From assembly GCF_024707105.1 (NCBI RefSeq), contig NZ_JANQAJ010000006.1, positions 248,001 to 312,000 on the forward strand: a stretch of DNA of 64,000 bases, given 5' to 3'. Within the stretch, counting starts at the first letter, position 1, and each line of letters opens with the position of its first letter. This stretch comes from Devosia ginsengisoli. Its GTDB lineage: Bacteria > Pseudomonadota > Alphaproteobacteria > Rhizobiales > Devosiaceae. Shown one piece after another: positions 17,068-24,931 of this stretch. The notes below the pieces were generated by a model. That model worked only from the letters and a program-made list of their open reading frames with translations. It ran no database searches and was not told the DNA's origin. Made by a program: the position numbers and the translations under genes.

Positions 17068-18269
17068 TGACTGTTTTCGAAGTTGCACGGCCCGCTCCCG
17101 CCGGGGAGCATGGCATGGACCGTCACGATCCTTACGCAGCGGCGCTGGCGCGGTGCATTGCCCTGCTGCAGCGTGTGTCCGATATCGATGGAGACCGGGC
17201 CCCGCGGCTGGGCAATGCCGATCTGAGCTGGACCTATTGCCCCGAGCACGACTGGGTCGCCTCGTTCCGCATCGGAACGCTCTGGCTGGCCTATCAGGAA
17301 ACCGGGCGCGATTACTTCCTGGGCCGCGCCCGGGCGCGCGATGCCTATTACGACAAGCTGCTGGTCACGACGGACTGGCATGACCACGATCTGGGGTTCC
17401 TGTTCTCGCTCAGTTGTGTCGCGGACTACCGATTGACCGGCCGGGAGGCGGCACGGCAACGGGCGCTTGGCGGCGCCCGCCTGCTGGCCAGCCGCTTTGT
17501 CGATAATGGTGGCTACCTGCTGGCCTGGGACGAAAAGATCGCCTTCGACAGCACCGAAAAGGGCGAGGCCTGGGCGCGTTTCGTGCAGGGACGCATGATC
17601 GCCGACACGATGCAGAACCTGGCTTTGCTCTATTGGGCCGCCGAGCAGGAGGGCGATCCGCGCTTTGCCGAAATCGCCACTCGCCATGCCCAGACGGCGG
17701 CGCAATATCTGGTGCGCCCCGATGGCAGCAGCTTCCACACCTTTGCCTTCGACCCAGGGACCGGCGCCCCGGTCGGAGGCGCGACGCATCAGGGCTATGC
17801 CGATGCATCATGCTGGAGCCGCGGCCAGGCTTGGCTGATCCATGGCTTCGCCCAGACCTATGCCCTGTCGGGCGAAACCTTCAGTCTCGAAGCGGCGCGC
17901 AAGGTCTGCGCCAGCTTCGAGCAGCTCATGGGCGATGACCGCGTTCCGGTCTGGGACTTCGATGCGCCACGCGAGGCCGACATGCCGGTTGACAGTTCGG
18001 CGGGGGCCATCGCGGCGGCCGGCTATCTGCTGCTGGCAAGCCTCGTGGAAGGCGACGAGCGGCGGCGCTGGCAGACCATGGGCCTGCGGCTGCTCGATGG
18101 ATTGCTGCAGCGCTGCGACCTGACAAGCAATCCACAAGCGCATGGCTTTCTCGATGAAGGGGCCGCCAACGTACCCAAGGGCCGCATACGCAGCATGCTG
18201 CCCTATGGCGACTATTACCTGATGGAGGCGCTGATGCGCGCCGCCGGTCACCACCGCTTCTTCTGGTAG
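17067..18269 (+). CDS. GH88-family unsaturated glucuronyl hydrolase
   Basis: A 400-residue cytoplasmic enzyme that hydrates and removes the 4,5-unsaturated uronic acid left by polysaccharide lyases. The two acidic residues of the family are visible: Asp108 in HDHDLGF and Asp180 in MIADTMQNL. Other typical motifs are WTYCPEHDWVASFRIG, CWSRGQAWLIHGF, PVWDFDAP and DSSAGAIAAAGYLLLA. Length is normal. No signal peptide is present. The ATG overlaps the preceding stop; a second in-frame ATG (MDRHDP) lies 17 codons in. It is the expected partner of the heparinase-like lyase and indicates that the glycan contains uronic acid. Confidence 0.93.
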   Translation: MTVFEVARPAPAGEHGMDRHDPYAAALARCIALLQRVSDIDGDRAPRLGNADLSWTYCPEHDWVASFRIGTLWLAYQETGRDYFLGRARARDAYYDKLLVTTDWHDHDLGFLFSLSCVADYRLTGREAARQRALGGARLLASRFVDNGGYLLAWDEKIAFDSTEKGEAWARFVQGRMIADTMQNLALLYWAAEQEGDPRFAEIATRHAQTAAQYLVRPDGSSFHTFAFDPGTGAPVGGATHQGYADASCWSRGQAWLIHGFAQTYALSGETFSLEAARKVCASFEQLMGDDRVPVWDFDAPREADMPVDSSAGAIAAAGYLLLASLVEGDERRRWQTMGLRLLDGLLQRCDLTSNPQAHGFLDEGAANVPKGRIRSMLPYGDYYLMEALMRAAGHHRFFW

Positions 18270-18273
18270 GCCC

Positions 18274-20124
18274 ATGAGTGCCACCCCCATGCATCCGCGC
18301 CATGCCGCGCCGGTTACCACCCGCGATGAAATGGCGGCCTATCTGCGCGCGCTCCATGCCCCGCTCGAAGCCTATTATTCGCCGGGTCGCGCCAGGGTTC
18401 GCCTGGCGCCATTCGCCGGGGATTTCGATGTGGAATCGGCCGAACTCGAAGGCTTTGCGCGGCCGCTCTGGGGCCTGGCGCCCCTGCTGAAGGGTGGCTA
18501 TGAACTGCCATTCTGGCCGGAAGTGCTCAAGGGCCTAGGCAATGGCGTGGACCCCGAACATCCCGAATATTGGGGCGATGTGGTGGATTTCGACCAGCGC
18601 ATCGTTGAATCGGCGGCCATTTCCTTCACCCTGCTGCTGGTGCCGGAAAAGAGCTGGGCGCTGCTGGACGACAGAGCCAGAACAAACCTGGGGCGCTGGC
18701 TGCGGCAGGTGACCGAGGTCAAGTCGCCACCCAACAACTGGGGCTATTTCTCGGTTCTGGCTCATCTGGCGCTGAACGCGCTGGGCTACGACACCGACCG
18801 GCAGAAACGCGACGCGCTGTTGGATTTCCTTGAATCCTGCGCCATGGGGCCGGACGGCTGGTCGTCCGACGGCCACCGCCCGCAGGTCGATCACTATATC
18901 GGCTTCGCCATGCATTTCTATGGCCTGCTCTATGCCCAGTTCTCGGGCGACGACGTGCGCGGCAAGCGCTTGCGGGACAGGGCCAGGGCCTTCGGCCGGC
19001 AGTTCCGCGAATGGTTCGCCGATGACGGCGCGGCTCTGCCCTATGGCCGCAGCCTGCCCTATCGTTTTGCGCATGGTTCGTTCTGGAGCGCTGCCGCCTT
19101 CGCCGATGCTTCGGCATTCGATCCCGGCGCGCTGAAACGCCTGGCGCTGGGCAATATCCGCTGGTGGCAGGGCACCGAGGCGCTGGACCGCGATGGCGTG
19201 CTGTCCATGGGCTATGCCTATCCCAACCCTGTGGTCGCCGAGTTCTACACTTCGGCGCAAAGCCCCTATTGGGCCTTCAAGGCCTTCCTGCCCCTGGCCC
19301 TGCCCGCCGACCATCCCTTCTGGCAGGCAACAGAGGAGGCGCCGCCGAGCGAGCTGGATGCGCGCATCCAGCCGGTTCCCGGCATGGTCATGCAGCGCCA
19401 CCAGGGTGTGGTCACGGCTTTGACCGGTGGCCAGGAGGCGGCGGACCGCTTCCTGCACACCGCCGAAAAATACAGCAAATTCGCCTATTCCACCCGCTAT
19501 GGCTTCGGTGTCGAGCGCGACAGCCGCTGCTTTGCCTACGGGGCCTTCGATTCCATGCTGGCGCTGAGTACCGATGGCATCCACTTCGCCATGCGCAAGC
19601 ACAGCGATCTGCATGGCATCGTCGATGGCATGCAATATTCCCGCTGGAGCCCCCTGCCCGGCGTGGTGGTGGAAAGCGCCAGCATTCCGGCCGGCGTGGG
19701 GCATTTTCGCGCGCATCTCATCGAAAGCGATGTGGCGCTGGATCTGGCGGAGGGCGGATTTTCGCTACCGATGCCAAGCCGCTCGTCGGTCAGTCTTGCC
19801 GCAACAGATTCCATGATCATGCTGACAACCGGCGAAGACGCTTCGGCATTGCATGTGCTAGCCGCCCCTGCGTCGGTGACGTTGCAGCACCAGATCGGCG
19901 CGCCAGGATCGCATCTCTATTTCCCGCGCGCCGTCGTGCCGCAGGCGCGGCTGTCCGTGGCGCCGGGGCGCCACCTGCTGGCCAGCTGGTTTGCCGCCTC
20001 GCCCGACAAGGTAGCCGTGGTAGCGGGTCCCCCGGCCCTGCCCGCGCTGGAGCCGCTCTTCGAGCACCTGCGCGCCCATGCCAGGCCCCCGAAGGCTGGC
20101 ATGCGACATCGCAGAATGCGGTGA
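18274..20124 (+). CDS. DUF2264 domain-containing protein (putative glycoside hydrolase)
   Basis: A 616-residue protein with the DUF2264 signature: PLWGLAPLLKGGYELPFWPE near the N-terminus, the long helical part with PPNNWGYFSVLAHLALNALG and GPDGWSSDGHRPQVDHYIGF, and a C-terminal beta domain with KYSKFAYSTRYGFGVERDS. No signal peptide is seen. From memory, some DUF2264 proteins are beta-glucuronidases (family GH154); that activity would fit here but is not proven. It starts 4 bp after the GH88 stop, and the last codons are followed by about 46 bp before the next gene. Confidence 0.88.
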   Translation: MSATPMHPRHAAPVTTRDEMAAYLRALHAPLEAYYSPGRARVRLAPFAGDFDVESAELEGFARPLWGLAPLLKGGYELPFWPEVLKGLGNGVDPEHPEYWGDVVDFDQRIVESAAISFTLLLVPEKSWALLDDRARTNLGRWLRQVTEVKSPPNNWGYFSVLAHLALNALGYDTDRQKRDALLDFLESCAMGPDGWSSDGHRPQVDHYIGFAMHFYGLLYAQFSGDDVRGKRLRDRARAFGRQFREWFADDGAALPYGRSLPYRFAHGSFWSAAAFADASAFDPGALKRLALGNIRWWQGTEALDRDGVLSMGYAYPNPVVAEFYTSAQSPYWAFKAFLPLALPADHPFWQATEEAPPSELDARIQPVPGMVMQRHQGVVTALTGGQEAADRFLHTAEKYSKFAYSTRYGFGVERDSRCFAYGAFDSMLALSTDGIHFAMRKHSDLHGIVDGMQYSRWSPLPGVVVESASIPAGVGHFRAHLIESDVALDLAEGGFSLPMPSRSSVSLAATDSMIMLTTGEDASALHVLAAPASVTLQHQIGAPGSHLYFPRAVVPQARLSVAPGRHLLASWFAASPDKVAVVAGPPALPALEPLFEHLRAHARPPKAGMRHRRMR

Positions 20125-20170
20125 GCTTCCTCGTCGCGCGCGACCGCGCCACCAATGGGCTGGGCCGCGC

Positions 20171-21022
20171 GTGATCATCGATAGCCACCAGCATTTCTGG
20201 CGCCTCGAAACCGGTTTCTACGACTGGATACCGCCCGCCGACGCCGCGCTGCGCCGCAATTTCGAAGCCAGTGAACTGGTGCCGCAATTGCGGAATGCCG
20301 GCATAGACGGCACGATTTTGGTGCAGGCGGCCAATACCGAGGATGAACTGGTCGAACTCAGTAACCACGCGGCAGGGGCCGGATTCGTCCGCGGCATCGT
20401 GGCGCCGCTCGAAATCGGTCGCGCCGGAACCGCCGACCGTATCGCCCGGATGGTCGCTACGCCATTGCTGGTCGGCTTCCGTCCGCCGTTCCGGGACCTG
20501 TTCGACGCAGATGGCGCCATCACCATTGCCGCTGATGCCGCACTCAGCGCGATCGAACGACACGATCTGGCATTTGACTGCCTGGCCCTGGGGCCGGCGC
20601 TGGGAATGATTCCCGCCCTGGCCAAGCGATATAATGGACTAAGGCTGATCATCGATCATGGCGGCAATCCCGACCTGACCGAAGGCCGCGTGTCTGCCGC
20701 GTGGCGACGCGACATGCGGGCCATCGCCGCTTGCCCCAATACCGCCTGCAAGCTCTCGGGCCTGCTCACCCGCCTCCCGGCAGGTGCCGACCGCACCATC
20801 GTAGCCGAGCATGTCGCCATCCTGCTCGACCTGTTCGGCCCCTCGCGCCTGCTCTGGGGCAGCGACTGGCCGGTCCTGACCAAGGCAGCCAGCTATGACA
20901 ACTGGCTGCAGCTGTGCCGCGCGCTGCTCGACAACCTCGATGCCGCGGAAACCGCGGCGGTGTTCGGCGGCAATGCCATGAGGGTCTACGGACTGGAGGA
21001 TGCGCATGAGCGCACAGCCTGA
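20171..21022 (+). CDS. Amidohydrolase 2 family protein, L-fucono/L-rhamnono-lactonase type
   Basis: A 283-residue TIM-barrel hydrolase beginning VIIDSHQHFWRLETGFYDWI, the opening of the fuconolactonase-type amidohydrolases that open sugar lactones. Further family segments are LRNAGIDGTILVQAA, the LIIDHGGNPDL strand and LWGSDWPVLTKAASY with the catalytic Asp. The GTG at 20171 is taken as start because homology begins there; an ATG at 20078 lies inside the DUF2264 gene and its extension has no homology. The ribosome site is weak. It would hydrolyse the lactone made by the aldose dehydrogenase two genes upstream. Confidence 0.87.
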   Translation: MIIDSHQHFWRLETGFYDWIPPADAALRRNFEASELVPQLRNAGIDGTILVQAANTEDELVELSNHAAGAGFVRGIVAPLEIGRAGTADRIARMVATPLLVGFRPPFRDLFDADGAITIAADAALSAIERHDLAFDCLALGPALGMIPALAKRYNGLRLIIDHGGNPDLTEGRVSAAWRRDMRAIAACPNTACKLSGLLTRLPAGADRTIVAEHVAILLDLFGPSRLLWGSDWPVLTKAASYDNWLQLCRALLDNLDAAETAAVFGGNAMRVYGLEDAHERTA

Positions 21023-21350
21023 ATTGCAGGTCTTCATCTGCCGGTTGCATCGCGACAAGATCGCACTCTACGAGGCCATCCACGATGGCATGACGTCGCC
21101 CCATGCGGCCAATACCCGTCGTGGCTACGACATTCTGGACATCTACCGGCTTGATGACCTGCTCGTCATGCTGACCCGGCGCCATGCGGGGCCGCCGACC
21201 GAGCCCACGGCAGAGAGCAAGGAACAAGCCGCGCGCTGGCATACCGCGCTGGCCGAATGCTTCGCCGAGCCCTGGCGGCCGGCACCGCGCATATTTTCCC
21301 TCGCCCTTGCCGGCGGCACCTCCACACCAGACGGAGCTCATAGATCATGA
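21006..21350 (+). CDS. L-rhamnose mutarotase family protein (RhaM-like, DUF718)
   Basis: A 114-residue dimeric alpha/beta ferredoxin-like protein of the RhaM/DUF718 family, which interconverts anomers of L-rhamnose or L-fucose. The family pattern is seen in CRLHRDKIALYEAIHDG and NTRRGYDILDIYRLDDLLV and in the Trp-containing end of the domain. ATG 21006 is preferred to ATG 21000 because GGAGG ends directly before the latter. It overlaps the lactonase gene by 17 nt and the FAH gene by 4 nt. It supports a 6-deoxyhexose as the pathway substrate. Confidence 0.85.
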   Translation: MSAQPELQVFICRLHRDKIALYEAIHDGMTSPHAANTRRGYDILDIYRLDDLLVMLTRRHAGPPTEPTAESKEQAARWHTALAECFAEPWRPAPRIFSLALAGGTSTPDGAHRS

Positions 21351-22192
21351 AATTTGCCAGCTTCATCGTCGATGATGTCGCCCATTACGGCCCTGTCAGC
21401 GGCGAGATGGTTCACGTGGTTCCCGAGAGACTGCGGGCACAATTTCCTGATCTCAAAAGTGCTATTGCCGGGCAGGCCCTGGAGCAGATGGAGGCTGCGG
21501 CCCTGCGTGAGGGCACGCCCTATCCGCTCGCCTCGCTGCAATACGCTCCCGTCATACCCAATCCGGGCAAGATCATCTGCGTCGGGCTCAATTATCGCGC
21601 CCATGGCGATGAAAGCGGCCGACCGAATTATCCGGCCCTTTTCGTGCGCTTCGCCGATACCCAGATCGGGCATGGCGAAAATCTGGCCATGTCAACGGAA
21701 TCGGGGATGTTCGATTTCGAGGGCGAGCTGGCCGCTGTCATCGGCACTCCCGGCCATGGCATCACGGCGGAGGCGGCGCTGGACCATGTTGCGGGTTATG
21801 CCTGCTACAATGACGCCACCATGCGAGACTGGCAGCACCATTCCACCCAATATACCGCGGGTAAGAACTTTCCCGGCACTGGCGCTTTCGGGCCGTTCCT
21901 CGTCACGGCAGACGAGGTCGGCGACCCCAGCCAGTTGGCCATAGCGACGCGCGTCGACGGCGCGATGATGCAGAGTGCCAGCACGGTGGATATGCTGTTC
22001 TCGGTTCGCGACATCATCGCCTATGTCTCACGCTTCACGCCGCTGGCGGCAGGCGATGTGCTGGTCACCGGCACGCCGGCCGGCGCCGGCGCCGGACGCA
22101 AGCCGCCGGTTTTCCTCACGGCCGGCATGGTGGTCGAGGTGGAAATCGAGCGGGTCGGATTGCTGCGCAACAGGGTTGCCGCGGCCCGATAA
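21347..22192 (+). CDS. Fumarylacetoacetate hydrolase family protein (2,4-diketo-3-deoxy-sugar-acid hydrolase-like)
   Basis: A 281-residue enzyme with an N-terminal extension and a C-terminal FAH domain starting at KIICVGLNYRAHGDE. The metal-binding acidic residues are seen in MFDFEGELAAVIG and CYNDATMRDW, followed by GKNFPGTGAFGPFLVT. FAH-family members cleave or decarboxylate beta-diketo acids. In the non-phosphorylative fucose/rhamnose pathway the enzyme splits 2,4-diketo-3-deoxy acid into pyruvate and lactate. This is the last gene of the plus-strand operon, 7 bp from the convergent esterase gene. The dehydratase and the 2-keto-3-deoxy-acid dehydrogenase of that pathway are not in the window. 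Confidence 0.88.
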   Translation: MKFASFIVDDVAHYGPVSGEMVHVVPERLRAQFPDLKSAIAGQALEQMEAAALREGTPYPLASLQYAPVIPNPGKIICVGLNYRAHGDESGRPNYPALFVRFADTQIGHGENLAMSTESGMFDFEGELAAVIGTPGHGITAEAALDHVAGYACYNDATMRDWQHHSTQYTAGKNFPGTGAFGPFLVTADEVGDPSQLAIATRVDGAMMQSASTVDMLFSVRDIIAYVSRFTPLAAGDVLVTGTPAGAGAGRKPPVFLTAGMVVEVEIERVGLLRNRVAAAR

Positions 22193-22199
22193 CCGCCGG

Positions 22200-23348
22200 T
22201 CAGGCGACGAAGCGCAGGAAGCGCGCCCAATCATAAGGACGAATGTCGTGCGGCCCCGGCCGCAGGTGCCAGCCGATGGCGCCGGATTGGCATTCGGCAT
22301 CCTCGTGCCAGGCTTCCTGCAGCGGCGGCAGGGTCTGCTGCCACATCGGCGCGGCGCCGGCCAAAGCGAGATATTCCCCCTTGGGGTCGCACCAGTGATC
22401 CTCCGAGGCGCTGGCGACATAGAGGCGTCGGGGCGCAACCGAAGCCAGCAGATGGTGCTGATCCAGCGGGACTGCGCCTGCCGGCGCCGGATTGGGGCAA
22501 GTCCAGTGCGGGAACCGCGCCAGCATTTCCGCCGGGGTCTCACCCAGATTGCGGCTGCTGAGGCTGGCGCCGAGGCAGCCCGAATTGTTGACCAGAACGA
22601 CGCCGATACGCGCGTCATGGGCCGCCGCGAGCAGGACGGCCTTGCCGAGCCGCGAATGGCCGGCAGCGATCACTCGGCTCGCGTCGATCTCGGGAAGCCG
22701 CTCGGCCACATCGATCAGCCGGCTGATCGACCAGGCCCACAGGGCGATGGCGCCCGGTTGCGGCTGAGCCGGATCCGGCCGGGTAAGTGGCCAGACACCC
22801 ACGCCCTGCCATTCAGTCTCGGAATCGGGCACCCATGAGCCATAGCAACTGGTCAGGACGGCATAGTCGGCATCGTTGATCTGCTTGATGGGCCAGCGAT
22901 AGCCGGTAATGCCGCGATGGCTCTCGGACAGGCGGCCGCCCGACGAGCGGGAAATCCTTGCATCGGGGTCGATGGGATAGCCATCCCCGAAAAACATGCC
23001 GGTCGGGCCGAGAAAATCGAGGCCCAGCGCGATAGGAAACGGCTTGCCATCATGCCCGGCGGGCAACCAGAGCGCGGCGTCCACCCTGAACTGCCGTTCA
23101 GCAACCTTGAGGGTGATGGCAATACGCTCGGCGGTCTCGCCGGCAATCGGAAAGCGCTCGATGGTGATGCTGTCGGGGGCAGACGGCATGACGCCGTAGA
23201 TTTCCCGTGCGAAGCGATCGAGCCAAGCGGCCCGCACCCCGGCCGCATCCCCGGGCACGCGTCCGGCTTCAAACAGAGCAGGGACCGCTTCCGACACCAG
23301 GCTGTCGTCGAAATTGAGCTCGGTCAGTGCAGTGACGGCGCCGGTCAT
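22200..23348 (-). CDS. Alpha/beta-hydrolase, CE15-like glucuronoyl esterase
   Basis: A 382-residue alpha/beta-hydrolase. The nucleophile elbow is GHSRLGKAVLLAAAHD, matching the G-x-S-R-x-G-K pattern of carbohydrate esterase family 15, which cleaves 4-O-methyl-glucuronoyl esters. Downstream are VASASEDHWCDPKGEYLA, which can supply the acid, and PLDQHHLLAS. The catalytic His is probably in the RPGPHDIRPYDW segment. No signal peptide is present, unlike most characterised CE15 enzymes. ATG 23348 is chosen because GGAGGGG lies 4-5 nt before it; an in-frame ATG is at 23360. It follows the second binding protein on the same strand. Confidence 0.82.
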   Translation of the reverse strand: MTGAVTALTELNFDDSLVSEAVPALFEAGRVPGDAAGVRAAWLDRFAREIYGVMPSAPDSITIERFPIAGETAERIAITLKVAERQFRVDAALWLPAGHDGKPFPIALGLDFLGPTGMFFGDGYPIDPDARISRSSGGRLSESHRGITGYRWPIKQINDADYAVLTSCYGSWVPDSETEWQGVGVWPLTRPDPAQPQPGAIALWAWSISRLIDVAERLPEIDASRVIAAGHSRLGKAVLLAAAHDARIGVVLVNNSGCLGASLSSRNLGETPAEMLARFPHWTCPNPAPAGAVPLDQHHLLASVAPRRLYVASASEDHWCDPKGEYLALAGAAPMWQQTLPPLQEAWHEDAECQSGAIGWHLRPGPHDIRPYDWARFLRFVA

Positions 23349-23407
23349 GAACCCCTCCATGGACGAATGTGGTCAGGCCCGCAGGACTTCCCGCGGGCCC
23401 GCAGAGA

Positions 23408-24787
23408 TCAGTTCGAGGTGGCCAGCCAGGCGTCGATCTGGCGCTGCAATTCCTCGATCACCCGCGGCAGGCCGGCAACCTCCATTTCCGCAAGCTGCTG
23501 GTCAAGGAAGCTGTCCACGTCCTCGACGCGCCCGTTATCCAGGGCTTCGAGGTTGGGAATGATCGAGCCCAGAGCGGCCATTTCGTTCTCGACCGGCGTG
23601 ATATCGAAGGCAAAGCCGAGCATTACGGAGGGCGTCGCCTCGGCATTCATGCGGAGGGATTCCTCGTTATCGGCAATATCGGATGCCTTCTGCGGATAGA
23701 TCAGGAAGCTGTTGCCCCAGACCCATTTGATATTGGGCCAATAGGACGCCTTGTCGAGCAGCTCGACCAGGGTCTTGTCGGCATTCCACTGCCAGTTGAC
23801 GCCCTCGACGCCGAGCGCCAGGCCGTTGACCACTTCGGCATCGGTGTTGAGCAGATGGATCAGCCGGAGAGCCTCGACCGGATGCTCGCTGTCGGCCGAT
23901 ACCGACCACATGGAGGCGTTCATTGCCGCCGTGGTCAAGGCAATGGGGGCGATGCGCTTGGGCTGGAAGGGCAGGCCCTGGAAGATACGGTGCGTCGGGC
24001 GATCCTGGGCGCTGTCCATATTGAAGCCGACCGTGCCCGCCGTGACGGCGGAGAGGAACTGGTCGCGGTTCATCGGGTTGGGATCGGTCAGGCCCATTTC
24101 GTGCCACTGGCGACGCAGTTTGACCTGCGCGCGATATTCGGGCGTGGCGTAGAAGTTGACGATCTTCCGGTCCGGATCGTCCATTTTCACGGCAAGCAGT
24201 GTGTAGGTGCCCGAGGTCGCGACCGGATCGTAGCCGAACAGTTCGGCGGCCGCCGCCACCTTGCCACCGAAGGCATAGAAGCCTTCGCCCTCGCCGGCCA
24301 CGACTTCCTCGAAGATGGGCGTCAACTGCTCGTATGAGGTGATCGAGGCCAGGTCGATATCGTATTTTTCGACCAGATCGGCGCGGGTGTTGAAGCCGAA
24401 GGTTTTCGGGAACATCTGCTGGACCGGAATGCCGTAAAGCTTGCCGTTGACGGTTCCGACCTTGAGCAGTTCGGGCGGGATGTCCGCCTGCAACTGCGGC
24501 ACGTCATCGAGATACTCGTCCAGCGCCAGCAGGTTTTCCTGGCTGACATTGCGGTAGAAATTGTTGATCCACGACGACGTCATGGCGATGTCGAACGGCT
24601 CGCGCGACGACATGACCAGGCTCATGCGCTGGTTGTAGTCGCCCCATGGAATTGGAATGAGATCGATATGGGCCCCGATCTTTTCCTCGAGAACCGGGTT
24701 CAGTGCAGCCTCGACCGCATCCACGCCCTCATTGGTCCAGGTGGCATCGGGATTGAACAGGGTCATGATCCGCAGGGTGGGGAACAT
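23408..24787 (-). CDS. Second oligosaccharide-binding protein, frameshifted at the signal-peptide junction (mature-domain frame)
   Basis: This frame encodes the complete mature part (459 residues) of a binding protein closely related to the one at 11634-13079: LVEKYDIDL, YGIPVQQMFPKTFGFNTR and WPNIKWVWGNSFLIYPQ recur. The Sec signal peptide lies in another frame immediately upstream (24779-24860). Aligning with the paralogue (DVPTLR) shows CCCC where CCC is expected, so one extra C at 24779-24782 breaks the gene. The whole unit 23408-24860 is 1453 nt, one more than a multiple of three, and after correction gives 483 residues against 481 for the paralogue. As written, the protein could not be exported. 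It may be a sequencing error or a real mutation. Confidence 0.88.
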   Translation of the reverse strand: MFPTLRIMTLFNPDATWTNEGVDAVEAALNPVLEEKIGAHIDLIPIPWGDYNQRMSLVMSSREPFDIAMTSSWINNFYRNVSQENLLALDEYLDDVPQLQADIPPELLKVGTVNGKLYGIPVQQMFPKTFGFNTRADLVEKYDIDLASITSYEQLTPIFEEVVAGEGEGFYAFGGKVAAAAELFGYDPVATSGTYTLLAVKMDDPDRKIVNFYATPEYRAQVKLRRQWHEMGLTDPNPMNRDQFLSAVTAGTVGFNMDSAQDRPTHRIFQGLPFQPKRIAPIALTTAAMNASMWSVSADSEHPVEALRLIHLLNTDAEVVNGLALGVEGVNWQWNADKTLVELLDKASYWPNIKWVWGNSFLIYPQKASDIADNEESLRMNAEATPSVMLGFAFDITPVENEMAALGSIIPNLEALDNGRVEDVDSFLDQQLAEMEVAGLPRVIEELQRQIDAWLATSN

Positions 24788-24860
24788 CCTGTGCCAGTGC
24801 CGCCGTGCTGGCCAGCATCGCGGCCGCCATGGCCAACATCCATTTGGTCTTCTTCATCAT
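24779..24860 (-). pseudogene. Detached signal peptide of the frameshifted binding-protein gene
   Basis: From ATG 24860, preceded by AGGAGG 10 nt upstream, the frame reads MMKKTKWMLAMAAAMLAS and then TAALAQDVP, a perfect Sec signal peptide with an AxA-type cleavage site. The frame then leaves the homology after the CCCC run. It belongs to the gene whose mature part is 23408-24787. Confidence 0.88.
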
Positions 24861-24931
24861 GCTCGGTTTTCCTCCTGATTTTACCAGAGCCGTATTGGTG
24901 GTCGGCAGGCGCAGGCAGCGCGCCGCCGGAT

